DNA from: Lachnospiraceae bacterium
Lineage (GTDB): Bacteria; Bacillota; Clostridia; Lachnospirales; Lachnospiraceae
Direction: 5' to 3'
Length of the DNA: 24,092 nucleotides
Assembly (NCBI GenBank): GCA_900771955.1
Contig: CAAGPW010000263.1
Location: 1 to 24,092, forward strand
Positions 7,526-14,872 of this stretch are shown one piece after another. Positions within the stretch are counted from its first letter, which is position 1. The number at the start of each line of letters is the position of its first letter. The position numbers and the translations under genes are program-made. The notes beneath the pieces were generated by a model. It had not been told where the DNA came from. It saw only the letters and a program-made list of their open reading frames with translations, and did not search any database.

Positions 7526-7554
7526 ATGATAATATATCCTTCAAAAACTGTCAA
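7526..7554 (-). promoter_or_regulatory. Leftward promoter of the excisionase-like/mobilization genes
   Basis: On the minus strand TTGACA (7549-7554), a 17-base spacer and TATCAT (7526-7531). Two ATACGGATT-type motifs lie just downstream of the -10 box (7501-7522), a position suited to repression. Confidence 0.7.
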
Positions 7555-7577
7555 TAGATTTTTACAAAAATACGCAC

Positions 7578-7606
7578 TTGTAATTCGTATTTATTTATGA
7601 TATAGT
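7578..7606 (+). promoter_or_regulatory. Rightward promoter of the XRE regulator
   Basis: TTGTAA (7578-7583), a 17-base spacer and TATAGT (7601-7606). An AATTCGTAT motif (7582-7590) overlaps the -35 region, so the regulator may control itself. Confidence 0.65.
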
Positions 7607-7714
7607 ATTTACAACGTTATAAATCAGTTGCATTTTGATACGGATTTCTTGATTTTACGCAAAACACGAATCAAAACAACTGAACTGTAACAGTAATATA
7701 AGGAAGGTGATGAT

Positions 7715-8389
7715 ATGGCTTTATCAGATGACCAGCGTTTTGCCATGTATACCGCAGAGGAAATTGGTAATGCAATTAAGAAACGCCGTAGACAGTTAAA
7801 GATAACGCAGAAAGAATTTGCCCAAAGACTTGATAAGTCGGAGCGTACCATTCAAAAATACGAATCCGGAGAAATCACCATGAAGATTGACTTAATCAAA
7901 CAGGTGGCTGATGAACTGGATATTCCATGGCAGGAGCTTCTGGAAGCAAAGTCTGATAAGATTGGTATCGTATCCGCAGAAGAGGATTTTCCATCTTACC
8001 GCTTCCATAACCTGTCAGACGTTATCAATGCTTTATTTACCATAACGGAAATTAAAGATATTGCATTCCAGCTCTCCTGCACCAAACCGCCCGAAAATCC
8101 CGAGTGGACGTCAGCACTCATGGTTGACGGCAAAGGAAGCGGAACCTATAATGCAGACTTCTGTCTCTTTATGGAAAACTGGATGAATAAGCTTGCTGCT
8201 TTACAAAGCGGCTCCATAAGTCAGGAACAGTTTGAGACTTGGAAAAGAGAAACTTTAGAATATTACTCTGACAGCTTCTTCTCCGATTTCAGCTCACAGA
8301 GAGAAAAAGCAAAAAAGAGCAAGGGAGCAAAAAAGAAACCCGATTATTCAACCATTCAGATTGTTTCTACCAAAGAAGAGGATAACTAA
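7715..8389 (+). CDS. XRE-family transcriptional regulator
   Basis: 224 residues. Residues about 15-72 form a Cro/CI helix-turn-helix (IGNAIKKRRRQLKITQKEFA, then SERTIQKYESGE). The remaining 150 residues are an unassigned domain with a Lys-rich stretch near the end (KAKKSKGAKKKP). The ATG at 7715 has a strong AGGAAGGTG site. It is transcribed away from the excisionase-like gene across a promoter region carrying repeated ATACGGATT-type motifs, the layout of a CI-like switch controlling an integrated element. No peptidase Ser-Lys pair of the LexA type was noticed, so induction by self-cleavage is not supported. The integrase follows after 187 bases. Confidence 0.88.
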   Translation: MALSDDQRFAMYTAEEIGNAIKKRRRQLKITQKEFAQRLDKSERTIQKYESGEITMKIDLIKQVADELDIPWQELLEAKSDKIGIVSAEEDFPSYRFHNLSDVINALFTITEIKDIAFQLSCTKPPENPEWTSALMVDGKGSGTYNADFCLFMENWMNKLAALQSGSISQEQFETWKRETLEYYSDSFFSDFSSQREKAKKSKGAKKKPDYSTIQIVSTKEEDN

Positions 8390-8452
8390 AAACCTCAATA
8401 ATATTTGCAAAAATGTAGATTATATCATAGCCTTTGGAAACATGCACCCATA

Positions 8453-8545
8453 ACTTGATTTTTCAAGTCGGTGCGATACATACCGCAATCATGCGGTTCT
8501 GCTTTAGAACAATATCCGATGCAAGATTTTCGGACAATTCTAAAG
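8453..8545 (+). other. Hairpin-rich leader upstream of the integrase
   Basis: Three inverted repeats in a row: ACTTGA/TCAAGT (8453-8468), ACCGCA/TGCGGT (8482-8497), and a nested pair with outer arms CTTTAGAA/TTCTAAAG (8502-8509, 8538-8545) and inner arms TCCGA/TCGGA (8515-8519, 8530-8534). The last ends 31 bases before the integrase ATG. It may be a structured mRNA leader or protein-binding sites. Confidence 0.45.
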
Positions 8546-8576
8546 ATACTTACAATTCACAAAGGAGATGATGTTT

Positions 8577-9839
8577 ATGCCAGCTTACAAAGATAACAAG
8601 ACTGGTAAATGGTTCTGCAAGTTCTACTATACGGACTGGCAGGGCAACAACCGACAGAAGTGGAAACGAGGCTTCGCCACTAAAAAGGAAGCTTTGGCTT
8701 ATGAAAGAGATTTTCTCGAAAAGCAATCTGCCAACCCGGATATGACTTTTCAAAATCTCTACGAACTTTATATGGAAGATATGACCGCTCGCCTGAAGAA
8801 ATCAACCATCCTGACCAAGAAGCATATTTGTGAAACTCACATTCTACCTTTCTTTGGTAAGAAGCCTATCAATGAAATCAAGGCTTCCGATGTGAGAAGA
8901 TGGCAGAATCAGTTGATGAATTCCCCAAAAGGATATTCAAAAACGTATCTCAAAACCATCAACAATCAGCTTACCTGCATGATCAATTACGCAAAACGCT
9001 TCTACGATTTAAACACGAATCCCTGTGGTCAGGCTGGAAGCATCGGGCAAGCAAAGGCAGAAGAAATGGATTACTGGACTTACGATGAGTATGTTGCTTT
9101 TCGTGAAGGTATCAAAGACAAACCACTATCATATATCTGCTTTCAGGTACTGTACTGGACCGGGATGCGTGAAGGAGAACTTCTGGCACTGACTGCCACT
9201 GATATCGACCTTATCGCAAAACAGATTGATATCAACAAAACCTATCAGCGTCTTCACGGAGAGGACATCATTACCACCCCAAAGACAAGAAAGAGTAAGC
9301 GGAAAGTTCCGATTCCAGATTTCCTGTGTAAGGAACTGCAGGAGTATATGGATTCCCGCTATATGCTTGCTCCGAACGAGAGGCTCTTTCCCATCACAAA
9401 ATCTTTTCTCTCTCACAAGATGGAAAGAGGCTGTAAGGCAACCGGTGTAAAACGGATACGAATTCATGACATCCGCCACTCGCACGCCAGTTTACTGATC
9501 AATCAGGGTTGTGATGCACTTATCCTCGCAGACAGGCTTGGACACGAAAAGGTATCCACAACTTTGAACACCTACTCCCACCTGTTTCCACATAAACAGC
9601 AGGAGCTTGTCAGCAATCTGGAACAGCTTGCAGCTACAGTTGGTGCAACACCGACACCGGAGCCACCAATGGCAAATCCATTACTTGAAACTATGGGAAT
9701 TTCCTATGATGGTAATATAGCAGGCGGTTCAGTTACTCAGGATACAGCATATGCCGATACAGGACTTCCATATGGTCCTATGTCAAAAGAAACAGCATCA
9801 GGAAAAGTAATCCCGATGCCAAAAAGAAAAGCTATCTGA
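8577..9839 (+). CDS. int: Tyrosine recombinase / integrase of the element
   Basis: 420 residues from the third possible ATG (8577), chosen because AAAGGAG ends 9 bases before it. Domains in order: an arm-binding N-terminus (MPAYKDNKTGKWFCKFYYTD), a SAM-like core-binding domain (about 55-160), and the catalytic domain. Catalytic residues are visible: R198 in TGMREGELL, a Lys in the TPKTRKSKR strand near 226-232, H297-x-x-R300 in HDIRHSHAS, H323 in RLGHEKVS and nucleophile Y333 in NTYSHLF. The length fits Tn916/phage-type integrases of Firmicutes. The C-terminus extends some 85 residues past the Tyr with low-complexity Pro/Thr/Gly content. The gene ends 111 bases from the guaA stop codon, consistent with integration at the guaA 3' end. 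It appears intact. Confidence 0.95.
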   Translation: MPAYKDNKTGKWFCKFYYTDWQGNNRQKWKRGFATKKEALAYERDFLEKQSANPDMTFQNLYELYMEDMTARLKKSTILTKKHICETHILPFFGKKPINEIKASDVRRWQNQLMNSPKGYSKTYLKTINNQLTCMINYAKRFYDLNTNPCGQAGSIGQAKAEEMDYWTYDEYVAFREGIKDKPLSYICFQVLYWTGMREGELLALTATDIDLIAKQIDINKTYQRLHGEDIITTPKTRKSKRKVPIPDFLCKELQEYMDSRYMLAPNERLFPITKSFLSHKMERGCKATGVKRIRIHDIRHSHASLLINQGCDALILADRLGHEKVSTTLNTYSHLFPHKQQELVSNLEQLAATVGATPTPEPPMANPLLETMGISYDGNIAGGSVTQDTAYADTGLPYGPMSKETASGKVIPMPKRKAI

Positions 9840-9863
9840 AAAACAAAACGATGTGAAATAGAG

Positions 9864-9891
9864 TAGTTGCGGTTAGTAGCAAAATAGTAGC
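9864..9891 (+). repeat. TAGTAGC motifs at the element end
   Basis: TAGTTGC (9864-9870), TAGTAGC (9874-9880) and TAGTAGC (9885-9891) are spaced 10 and 11 bases apart, one helical turn. An inverted copy GCTACTA lies at 9947-9953 over the guaA stop codon. They may be integrase arm or core sites. Confidence 0.45.
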
Positions 9892-9896
9892 AGAGC

Positions 9897-9942
9897 AAAA
9901 AGAAAAGTCCGGGAACGCCCTATTTATAAGGCTTCCCAGACT
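9897..9942 (-). terminator. guaA: Rho-independent terminator of guaA
   Basis: Arms AGTC (9906-9909), GGGAA (9911-9915) and GCC (9917-9919) pair with GGC, TTCCC and GACT (9930-9942) with one mismatch and one bulge. On the minus strand TTTTCTTTTTG follows. It probably stops guaA transcription before the element. Since it lies on the element side of the junction, the element may supply it. Confidence 0.6.
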
Positions 9943-9980
9943 TGTGGCTACTACTCAAACTCAATAGTCCCAGGCGGCTT
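9943..9980. other. Probable attachment site (guaA 3' end)
   Basis: The integrase gene lies beside the last codons of guaA (GTIEFE-stop), and base composition changes here. The guaA 3' end is an established integration hotspot for genomic islands. The matching repeat at the other end is not in the window, so the core cannot be delimited. Confidence 0.5.
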
Positions 9981-11495
9981 ACTGGTAATATCATACATTA
10001 CCCGGTTCACATGACTGACCTCATTAATAATCCTGCTGGTCACCTTCTGCAGTACCTCATAGGGGATCTGTGCGCTCTCTGCGGTCATGAAGTCAATGGT
10101 CTTCACCGCTCTCAGTGCGATGGCATAATCATAGGTTCTCTCATCCCCCATAACACCTACGGATCTCATGTTGGTCAGGGCTGCGAAGTACTGGTTGATC
10201 TCGCGGTCCAGGCCCGCGTTGGCGATTTCCTCGCGGTAGATGGCATCGGCATCCTGCACGATCTTGACCTTCTCGGCGGTTACTTCACCGATGATGCGGA
10301 TACCCAGTCCGGGGCCGGGGAACGGCTGACGGAATACCAGGTGCTCCGGAATGCCAAGCTCCAGTCCTACCTTACGAACCTCATCCTTGAACAGGTTGCG
10401 CAGAGGCTCGATGATCTCCTTGAAATCTACATAGTCAGGCAGGCCGCCTACGTTGTGGTGGGACTTGATCACTGCGGATTCACCGCCCAGTCCGCTCTCT
10501 ACCACATCGGGATAAATAGTTCCCTGCACCAGGAAATCCACGGCGCCGATCTTCTTCGCCTCTTCCTCGAAGACGCGGATGAATTCTTCGCCGATGATCT
10601 TTCTCTTATGCTCCGGCTCGGATACACCGGCCAGCTTGCTATAGAAGCGCTCCTGAGCATTCACACGGATGAAGTGCAGGTCGTAATTGCCGTTGGGACC
10701 GAAGACTGCTTCTACCTCATCGCCTTCGTTCTTACGGAGCAGACCGTGATCTACGAAGACACAGGTCAACTGCTCGCCGACTGCCTTGGATAACAGTACG
10801 GCTGCCACGGAGGAATCCACGCCACCGGACAATGCACAGAGGACTTTGCCCTTGCCGACCTTTTCCCGGATGGCCTTGATGGACTCTTCCACAAAGGAAT
10901 CCATCTTCCAGTCGCCGCAGCATCCGCAGATGTTACGCACGAAATTATACAGCATCTTGGAGCCTTCCACGGTATGAAGTACTTCCGGATGGAACTGGAT
11001 CGCATACAGTCCGCGTTCTACGCACTCTGCCGCTGCCACGGGGCAGTTGGCTGTGGTAGCCACGGCACGGAAGCCGGGAGCCAGTTGGGAGATATAGTCA
11101 AAATGACTCATCCAGCAGATCGTGTTCTCGGATACATCGGAAAACAGCTTAGAACTGCGGTCTACTTTCACCTCAGTCTTACCGTATTCCCGAACGGCTG
11201 CACGCTCTACCTTACCACCCAGCACATGGGTCATCAGCTGCGCACCGTAGCAGAGTCCCAATACGGGAACCCCTAAGTTAAACAGATCCTCGGAGCAAGT
11301 AGCTGCACCGGGTTCATAGCAGCTTGCAGGGCCGCCGGTCAGGATGATTCCCTTGGGATTCATCGCTTTTATCTTATTCAAGTCTGTCTTGTAAGAGTAG
11401 ATCTCGCAATATACATTGCACTCTCTGACTCTTCTGGCGACCAGCTGATTGTACTGTCCGCCAAAATCAATGACAACTACCAGTTCTTTTTCCAT
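9951..11495 (-). CDS. guaA: GMP synthase (glutamine-hydrolysing)
   Basis: 514 residues from the ATG at 11493-11495 with a TGGAGGA ribosome site; an upstream in-frame extension to 11555 would run through the promoter. It converts XMP to GMP using glutamine and ATP in the cytoplasm. The class I amidotransferase domain shows ILTGGPAS, the nucleophile Cys in LGLCYGAQ, and HPE. The ATP-pyrophosphatase domain shows the P-loop ALSGGVDSSVAA. The dimerisation domain carries FRQPFPGPGLGIRI and ends SKPPGTIEFE. The gene is complete although an element is integrated against its 3' end, so the integration restored the reading frame. It has its own sigma-A promoter and a 5' leader of only some 25 bases, leaving no room for a purine riboswitch. 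Confidence 0.98.
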   Translation of the reverse strand: MEKELVVVIDFGGQYNQLVARRVRECNVYCEIYSYKTDLNKIKAMNPKGIILTGGPASCYEPGAATCSEDLFNLGVPVLGLCYGAQLMTHVLGGKVERAAVREYGKTEVKVDRSSKLFSDVSENTICWMSHFDYISQLAPGFRAVATTANCPVAAAECVERGLYAIQFHPEVLHTVEGSKMLYNFVRNICGCCGDWKMDSFVEESIKAIREKVGKGKVLCALSGGVDSSVAAVLLSKAVGEQLTCVFVDHGLLRKNEGDEVEAVFGPNGNYDLHFIRVNAQERFYSKLAGVSEPEHKRKIIGEEFIRVFEEEAKKIGAVDFLVQGTIYPDVVESGLGGESAVIKSHHNVGGLPDYVDFKEIIEPLRNLFKDEVRKVGLELGIPEHLVFRQPFPGPGLGIRIIGEVTAEKVKIVQDADAIYREEIANAGLDREINQYFAALTNMRSVGVMGDERTYDYAIALRAVKTIDFMTAESAQIPYEVLQKVTSRIINEVSHVNRVMYDITSKPPGTIEFE

Positions 11496-11526
11496 GGTTG
11501 TCCTCCAGTATATTTTTCTGCTATCT

Positions 11527-11555
11527 ATTATAGGGTATGGTGCAGGGGAAGTCAA
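11527..11555 (-). promoter_or_regulatory. guaA: guaA promoter
   Basis: On the minus strand TTGACT (11550-11555), a 17-base spacer and a perfect TATAAT (11527-11532). The -35 box begins 3 bases after the stop codon of the deacetylase gene. Overlapping inverted repeats (GGTGCAG/CTGCACC and TAGGGT/ACCCTA) cover the same region. Confidence 0.8.
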
Positions 11556-11558
11556 ACC

Positions 11559-12419
11559 CTACTGCACCAGTTCTTCCAATTTTCCAAAGGTATATCCCAT
11601 TTCTTCCCATTTTGTGAGAAGTTCATCCAGAATCTCGCCGTTGGTCTTCGAAGTATTATGTAACAGCACCACGGCTCCCGGATGAATCCTGTCTATCAGT
11701 TTGGAAAAAGCTTCCTCGTGGCTGGGCTGCGCATCCACATTCCAGTCCACGTATGCCAGACTCCAGAAAAAAGTGGAATACCCCAGATCCTTTGCCATCT
11801 GCAGGTTGGTCTCACTGTATTTTCCCTGAGGCGGCCGGTAGTACATGGCCATCTCCGTGCCGGTAGTCTCCTGAAAAAGAGTTCTCACGTCATCCATTTC
11901 TTTCTGAAAAGCTGCCGGATCCGAGATCTTCGACATATCATAATGATGATAGGTATGATTTCCTACCGTGTGTCCTTCCTCCACCATGCGTTTCACCATC
12001 TCCGGTGCCGATTCCAGAAAATGTCCCACCACGAAAAAAGTCGCCGACACGTTATGCTTTTTCAGTGCATCCAGAATATTGGCGGTATTTCCGTTCTCGT
12101 AGCCGCAATCGAATGTGAGATAGATCTTTTTCTCCCCGGCATCTCCCATATAATAGGCATTGTATTCTTTTAATTTTTCCACCGATGCTGTACCGCTCGG
12201 CTGGGTTCCTTCCGCTCCGAACCCCAGACCCCAGTTCTCCGCGGGAAGTACCGCCTGCGTATTCTCCAGTGCACTCCCCGCCGTCTCCCGGGTGTTCATC
12301 TCCTGCTGCAGATGCAGTCCGTAAGCGATGGCTCCAATGCCTCTTCCCAGAAAAAATGCGCATACAAAAAGAAGCAGGAGCCAGAGTGTTTTTTCGTGTT
12401 CCCTGAAAAAACGTTTCAT
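11559..12419 (-). CDS. pdaA: Polysaccharide deacetylase, PdaA-like (spore cortex)
   Basis: 286 residues from the ATG 12417-12419, which has an AGAGGAG site; an in-frame ATG 22 codons upstream has poor spacing. One N-terminal TM segment (about 8-28) anchors it outside the membrane. The NodB domain shows LTFDCGYENGNT (motif 1), NHTYHH with H-x3-H (motif 2), RPPQGKYS (motif 3), FFWSLAYVDWN (motif 4) and GAVVLLHNT (motif 5). The FD-x-GYENG form and overall order match the B. subtilis PdaA group, which makes muramic delta-lactam in spore cortex by removing acetyl from N-acetylmuramic acid. The Asn of B. subtilis is Cys here. It supports a spore-forming host. Other substrates in the cell wall are possible. 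Confidence 0.85.
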   Translation of the reverse strand: MKRFFREHEKTLWLLLLFVCAFFLGRGIGAIAYGLHLQQEMNTRETAGSALENTQAVLPAENWGLGFGAEGTQPSGTASVEKLKEYNAYYMGDAGEKKIYLTFDCGYENGNTANILDALKKHNVSATFFVVGHFLESAPEMVKRMVEEGHTVGNHTYHHYDMSKISDPAAFQKEMDDVRTLFQETTGTEMAMYYRPPQGKYSETNLQMAKDLGYSTFFWSLAYVDWNVDAQPSHEEAFSKLIDRIHPGAVVLLHNTSKTNGEILDELLTKWEEMGYTFGKLEELVQ

Positions 12420-12549
12420 GTGGTATCTCCTCTCAGAACTATCCGCTACTACTTTATGCAGCTGTTCTTTGGAGCATACCCGCATCCTCTTTTTCCGCTT
12501 CTTTTTCTATGTTCCATTTTCTGTTCTCACTGAGAAATCAGTTCCATAG

Positions 12550-14868
12550 CTATTCCTTTTCCCGCCATTTCTTACGCGAGAATGCCTCATAGACGATCAC
12601 AGCCACCCAGAACAGCAGACTGACTCCTTCCGCCACGCGCCAGTACCACATGCCGGAATACCACACCTTTACGGTTCCCTGATAGCCCGCCGGCAGAATC
12701 GCCCGGACATGCCCGTTCTCACCTACGGTCACCGGGAATTTTTCTCCCGTTTCCACGTCCTTGGCATGGTAACCTTTATACAGCAGCATGGGCAGATCGA
12801 TGTAATAATCCCCCTCTCCTGCGGCCGTCGCCACCGTGGTCCGTGTCGTCAGATTTTCCTTTTCAAAGGAATCCACCACAACACCATCTGACGGCCATGC
12901 ATCGTGATAATAGAAATTCCATTCCACACCTAGCGGCAGATACTCCGCTCCCAGAATTCCGGAATGCCCCATGGAAGACATGGAATAAATCCGGAGTGCT
13001 CCGTCCCTCGTCTGCAGCAGATCGTTGGTCTGATAAAGGGAGAAAAGAATACATCCCCCGCAGATTGCCGTCAGGAAGGAATATTTTAACAGCTTATCCC
13101 TGGATTTTAACATCCAGTATCCCGCCGTGCAGGCCACCATAGTCATGGTAATGGTCGCAATGATCGTCAGTCTGGTGGGGAACTGGATCATGGTGGTCAA
13201 AAGTCCCAGCAGGGAATTGGCCTCCTTCAGCGTATTCCAGGGGAAATAATAGGTGCTTACCACAATAGCGATGACTCCCAGAATAAACGCGATCTCCGCC
13301 CCTTTATAATGGGACATATCCTGTTCTTTCTGCTGTCTGCGGATGGCAAAATATACGATTACTCCCAACAATACGGCAATCCCGACATAAATAGGCTCCG
13401 TATCCTGCATTCCCAGTTCCTGGAACCGGGAATTGCTTCCGGCATTCTGCAGGGTGAAAAAGATCTGCGACCCCAGAATACCTCTGTCCTGAATATAAGT
13501 ACCGCTGTTATTGGAATAGCGATACTGGTCGGCCAGCATCATATCCAGCATCGGAAGCAGGAACCAGATATTGGCCAATACCGTCCCCACCACGACTTTT
13601 ACCAGTTCCACAAAGGTTCTTTTGCGAAAGACCTTTCGGATGCACAGCAGGCACAGTACTATCGTAAATGCCCCGGAGATCTCGCAGCTTAACACATGGC
13701 TCTGAATGATCCCGGAAAATCCCAGTACCGGCAGCAGCCAGTAGTGGCGGTACTCCTTCTTTTCCGTATCCTCTGTGAAAATCAGGTAAAATCCATAGCA
13801 TAGCAGAGGCAGAAAGATCATTGCCGTATATTCTCCCACAGCGCCCCGGTTGTAAATATTGTAGACACGATAAGGTGCCAGTGTATACAGCATACTGCCC
13901 AGCATTCCCGTCATACCGTCCCGGAAGATTCCCCGGAAGCAGAAATAGGCGATCAGCGCCGTAGCTAGGTTCACCAGGAATACATATCCTCCGTAGGCTG
14001 CGGCTATGGGAAATCCGATCAGCCGTAACAGCGCCGGGATCAACAGAAAGGTATCACAGTAAAACAGGGAACTGGCATATCCATGTCCGTACAGCCACAT
14101 GGGTTCCACTCTGGTGGGAAAGATTCCCTGCTGCAGGCTCTGGGCCAGAAATTCTATGCGGAGCAAATGAAATCCGAGGTCAGCTCCCATAATAATATAA
14201 TCCACGAACAAAGGCAGGGAGGTCAGGATCGCCAGCGCCGGAATTCCGAACCAGGCCAGCTTATTTTCCAGCGAAAGCGGATATTTTCCCATATAGGCAT
14301 ACAGCATCATGAGAAAATCCGCTATCAGGAACACCAGAAGGAATATGGTAAGCAGCATGCGATACGCTGCCGTTGTTTTCACCAGCCGGATATCCGTAAT
14401 GGTCAGTCTCCCGGTTCCGTAATAGTCTGCCTGAATGCTGACCTCTTCCGGTTCCAGGCTGCTTGTCACATAGATATCACAGGACGCCTCTGTTCTTCCG
14501 GAATACAGGGAAAGTTCATTTTCCAGCAGTTCCCTGTAGATTCTGTCATCACTTTTGATATTGATCTTATTTACTTCGTTGTCTTCCGCGTCATAAGTCA
14601 CATAATAGGTGTATGTTCCGGGAGTCAGTACAAAGCCGCTCATTTCCAGCCAGGTACCGTTAATATTACTGCTTCCGTCCACCGAATATCCAGTTTCCTC
14701 CTGACGTACTCCCTCCTGCAGGGCTACTCTTGCATCCGCCAGTGTACTGACGGTTCGGTTCCCCCGCAGGATTCCGACTACCGGCACCAGTAACAGCAGC
14801 AGTTCCAGAAGCAGCACGATACGGAATTCTTTATTTTTCAGGATTTCCGATTTTTTCCATAATTCCAT
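12550..14868 (-). CDS. PTPS-related (GT-C-like) membrane protein, paralog 3
   Basis: 772 residues, multispanning. TM1 lies at about 15-35, followed by an extracytoplasmic beta-rich domain (40-165), then about a dozen TM segments, and a second extracytoplasmic domain before a final TM near the C-terminus. The first large loop has the shared motif D230-L-G-F-H234 followed by LLRIEFL and IFPTRVEPMW, then LYTLAPYRVYNIYNRGAVGE. This matches the 6-pyruvoyl-tetrahydropterin-synthase-related membrane family (PF10131), thought to be GT-C-like glycosyltransferases; the pterin name is historical. The Asp/His pair is a plausible catalytic or lipid-sugar site. It is the last gene of the three-gene operon, four bases after its neighbour. 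Substrate unknown. Confidence 0.85.
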   Translation of the reverse strand: MELWKKSEILKNKEFRIVLLLELLLLLVPVVGILRGNRTVSTLADARVALQEGVRQEETGYSVDGSSNINGTWLEMSGFVLTPGTYTYYVTYDAEDNEVNKINIKSDDRIYRELLENELSLYSGRTEASCDIYVTSSLEPEEVSIQADYYGTGRLTITDIRLVKTTAAYRMLLTIFLLVFLIADFLMMLYAYMGKYPLSLENKLAWFGIPALAILTSLPLFVDYIIMGADLGFHLLRIEFLAQSLQQGIFPTRVEPMWLYGHGYASSLFYCDTFLLIPALLRLIGFPIAAAYGGYVFLVNLATALIAYFCFRGIFRDGMTGMLGSMLYTLAPYRVYNIYNRGAVGEYTAMIFLPLLCYGFYLIFTEDTEKKEYRHYWLLPVLGFSGIIQSHVLSCEISGAFTIVLCLLCIRKVFRKRTFVELVKVVVGTVLANIWFLLPMLDMMLADQYRYSNNSGTYIQDRGILGSQIFFTLQNAGSNSRFQELGMQDTEPIYVGIAVLLGVIVYFAIRRQQKEQDMSHYKGAEIAFILGVIAIVVSTYYFPWNTLKEANSLLGLLTTMIQFPTRLTIIATITMTMVACTAGYWMLKSRDKLLKYSFLTAICGGCILFSLYQTNDLLQTRDGALRIYSMSSMGHSGILGAEYLPLGVEWNFYYHDAWPSDGVVVDSFEKENLTTRTTVATAAGEGDYYIDLPMLLYKGYHAKDVETGEKFPVTVGENGHVRAILPAGYQGTVKVWYSGMWYWRVAEGVSLLFWVAVIVYEAFSRKKWREKE

Positions 14869-14872
14869 TTTC

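Larger units (their letters stand above)
7462..7672. repeat. Cluster of ATACGGATT-type operator motifs
   Basis: Copies: ATACGGATT at 7462-7470 and 7638-7646; the exact inverse AATCCGTAT at 7501-7509; variants AATTCGTGT 7514-7522, AATTCGTAT 7582-7590 and ACACGAATC 7664-7672; a weaker ATACGCACT at 7570-7578. They flank or overlap both divergent promoters. The best candidate binder is the XRE regulator encoded just to the right. Confidence 0.65.

Noticed and set aside
9942..10793. Long plus-strand open frame (283 codons) opposite guaA
   Set aside because: It is the shadow of guaA codon bias; the minus frame has all GMP synthetase motifs and its own promoter.
14083..14793. Plus-strand open frame of 236 codons opposite the 772-residue membrane protein
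   Set aside because: No ribosome site or family pattern, rich in His/Gln/Arg as expected for the reverse of a membrane protein gene.
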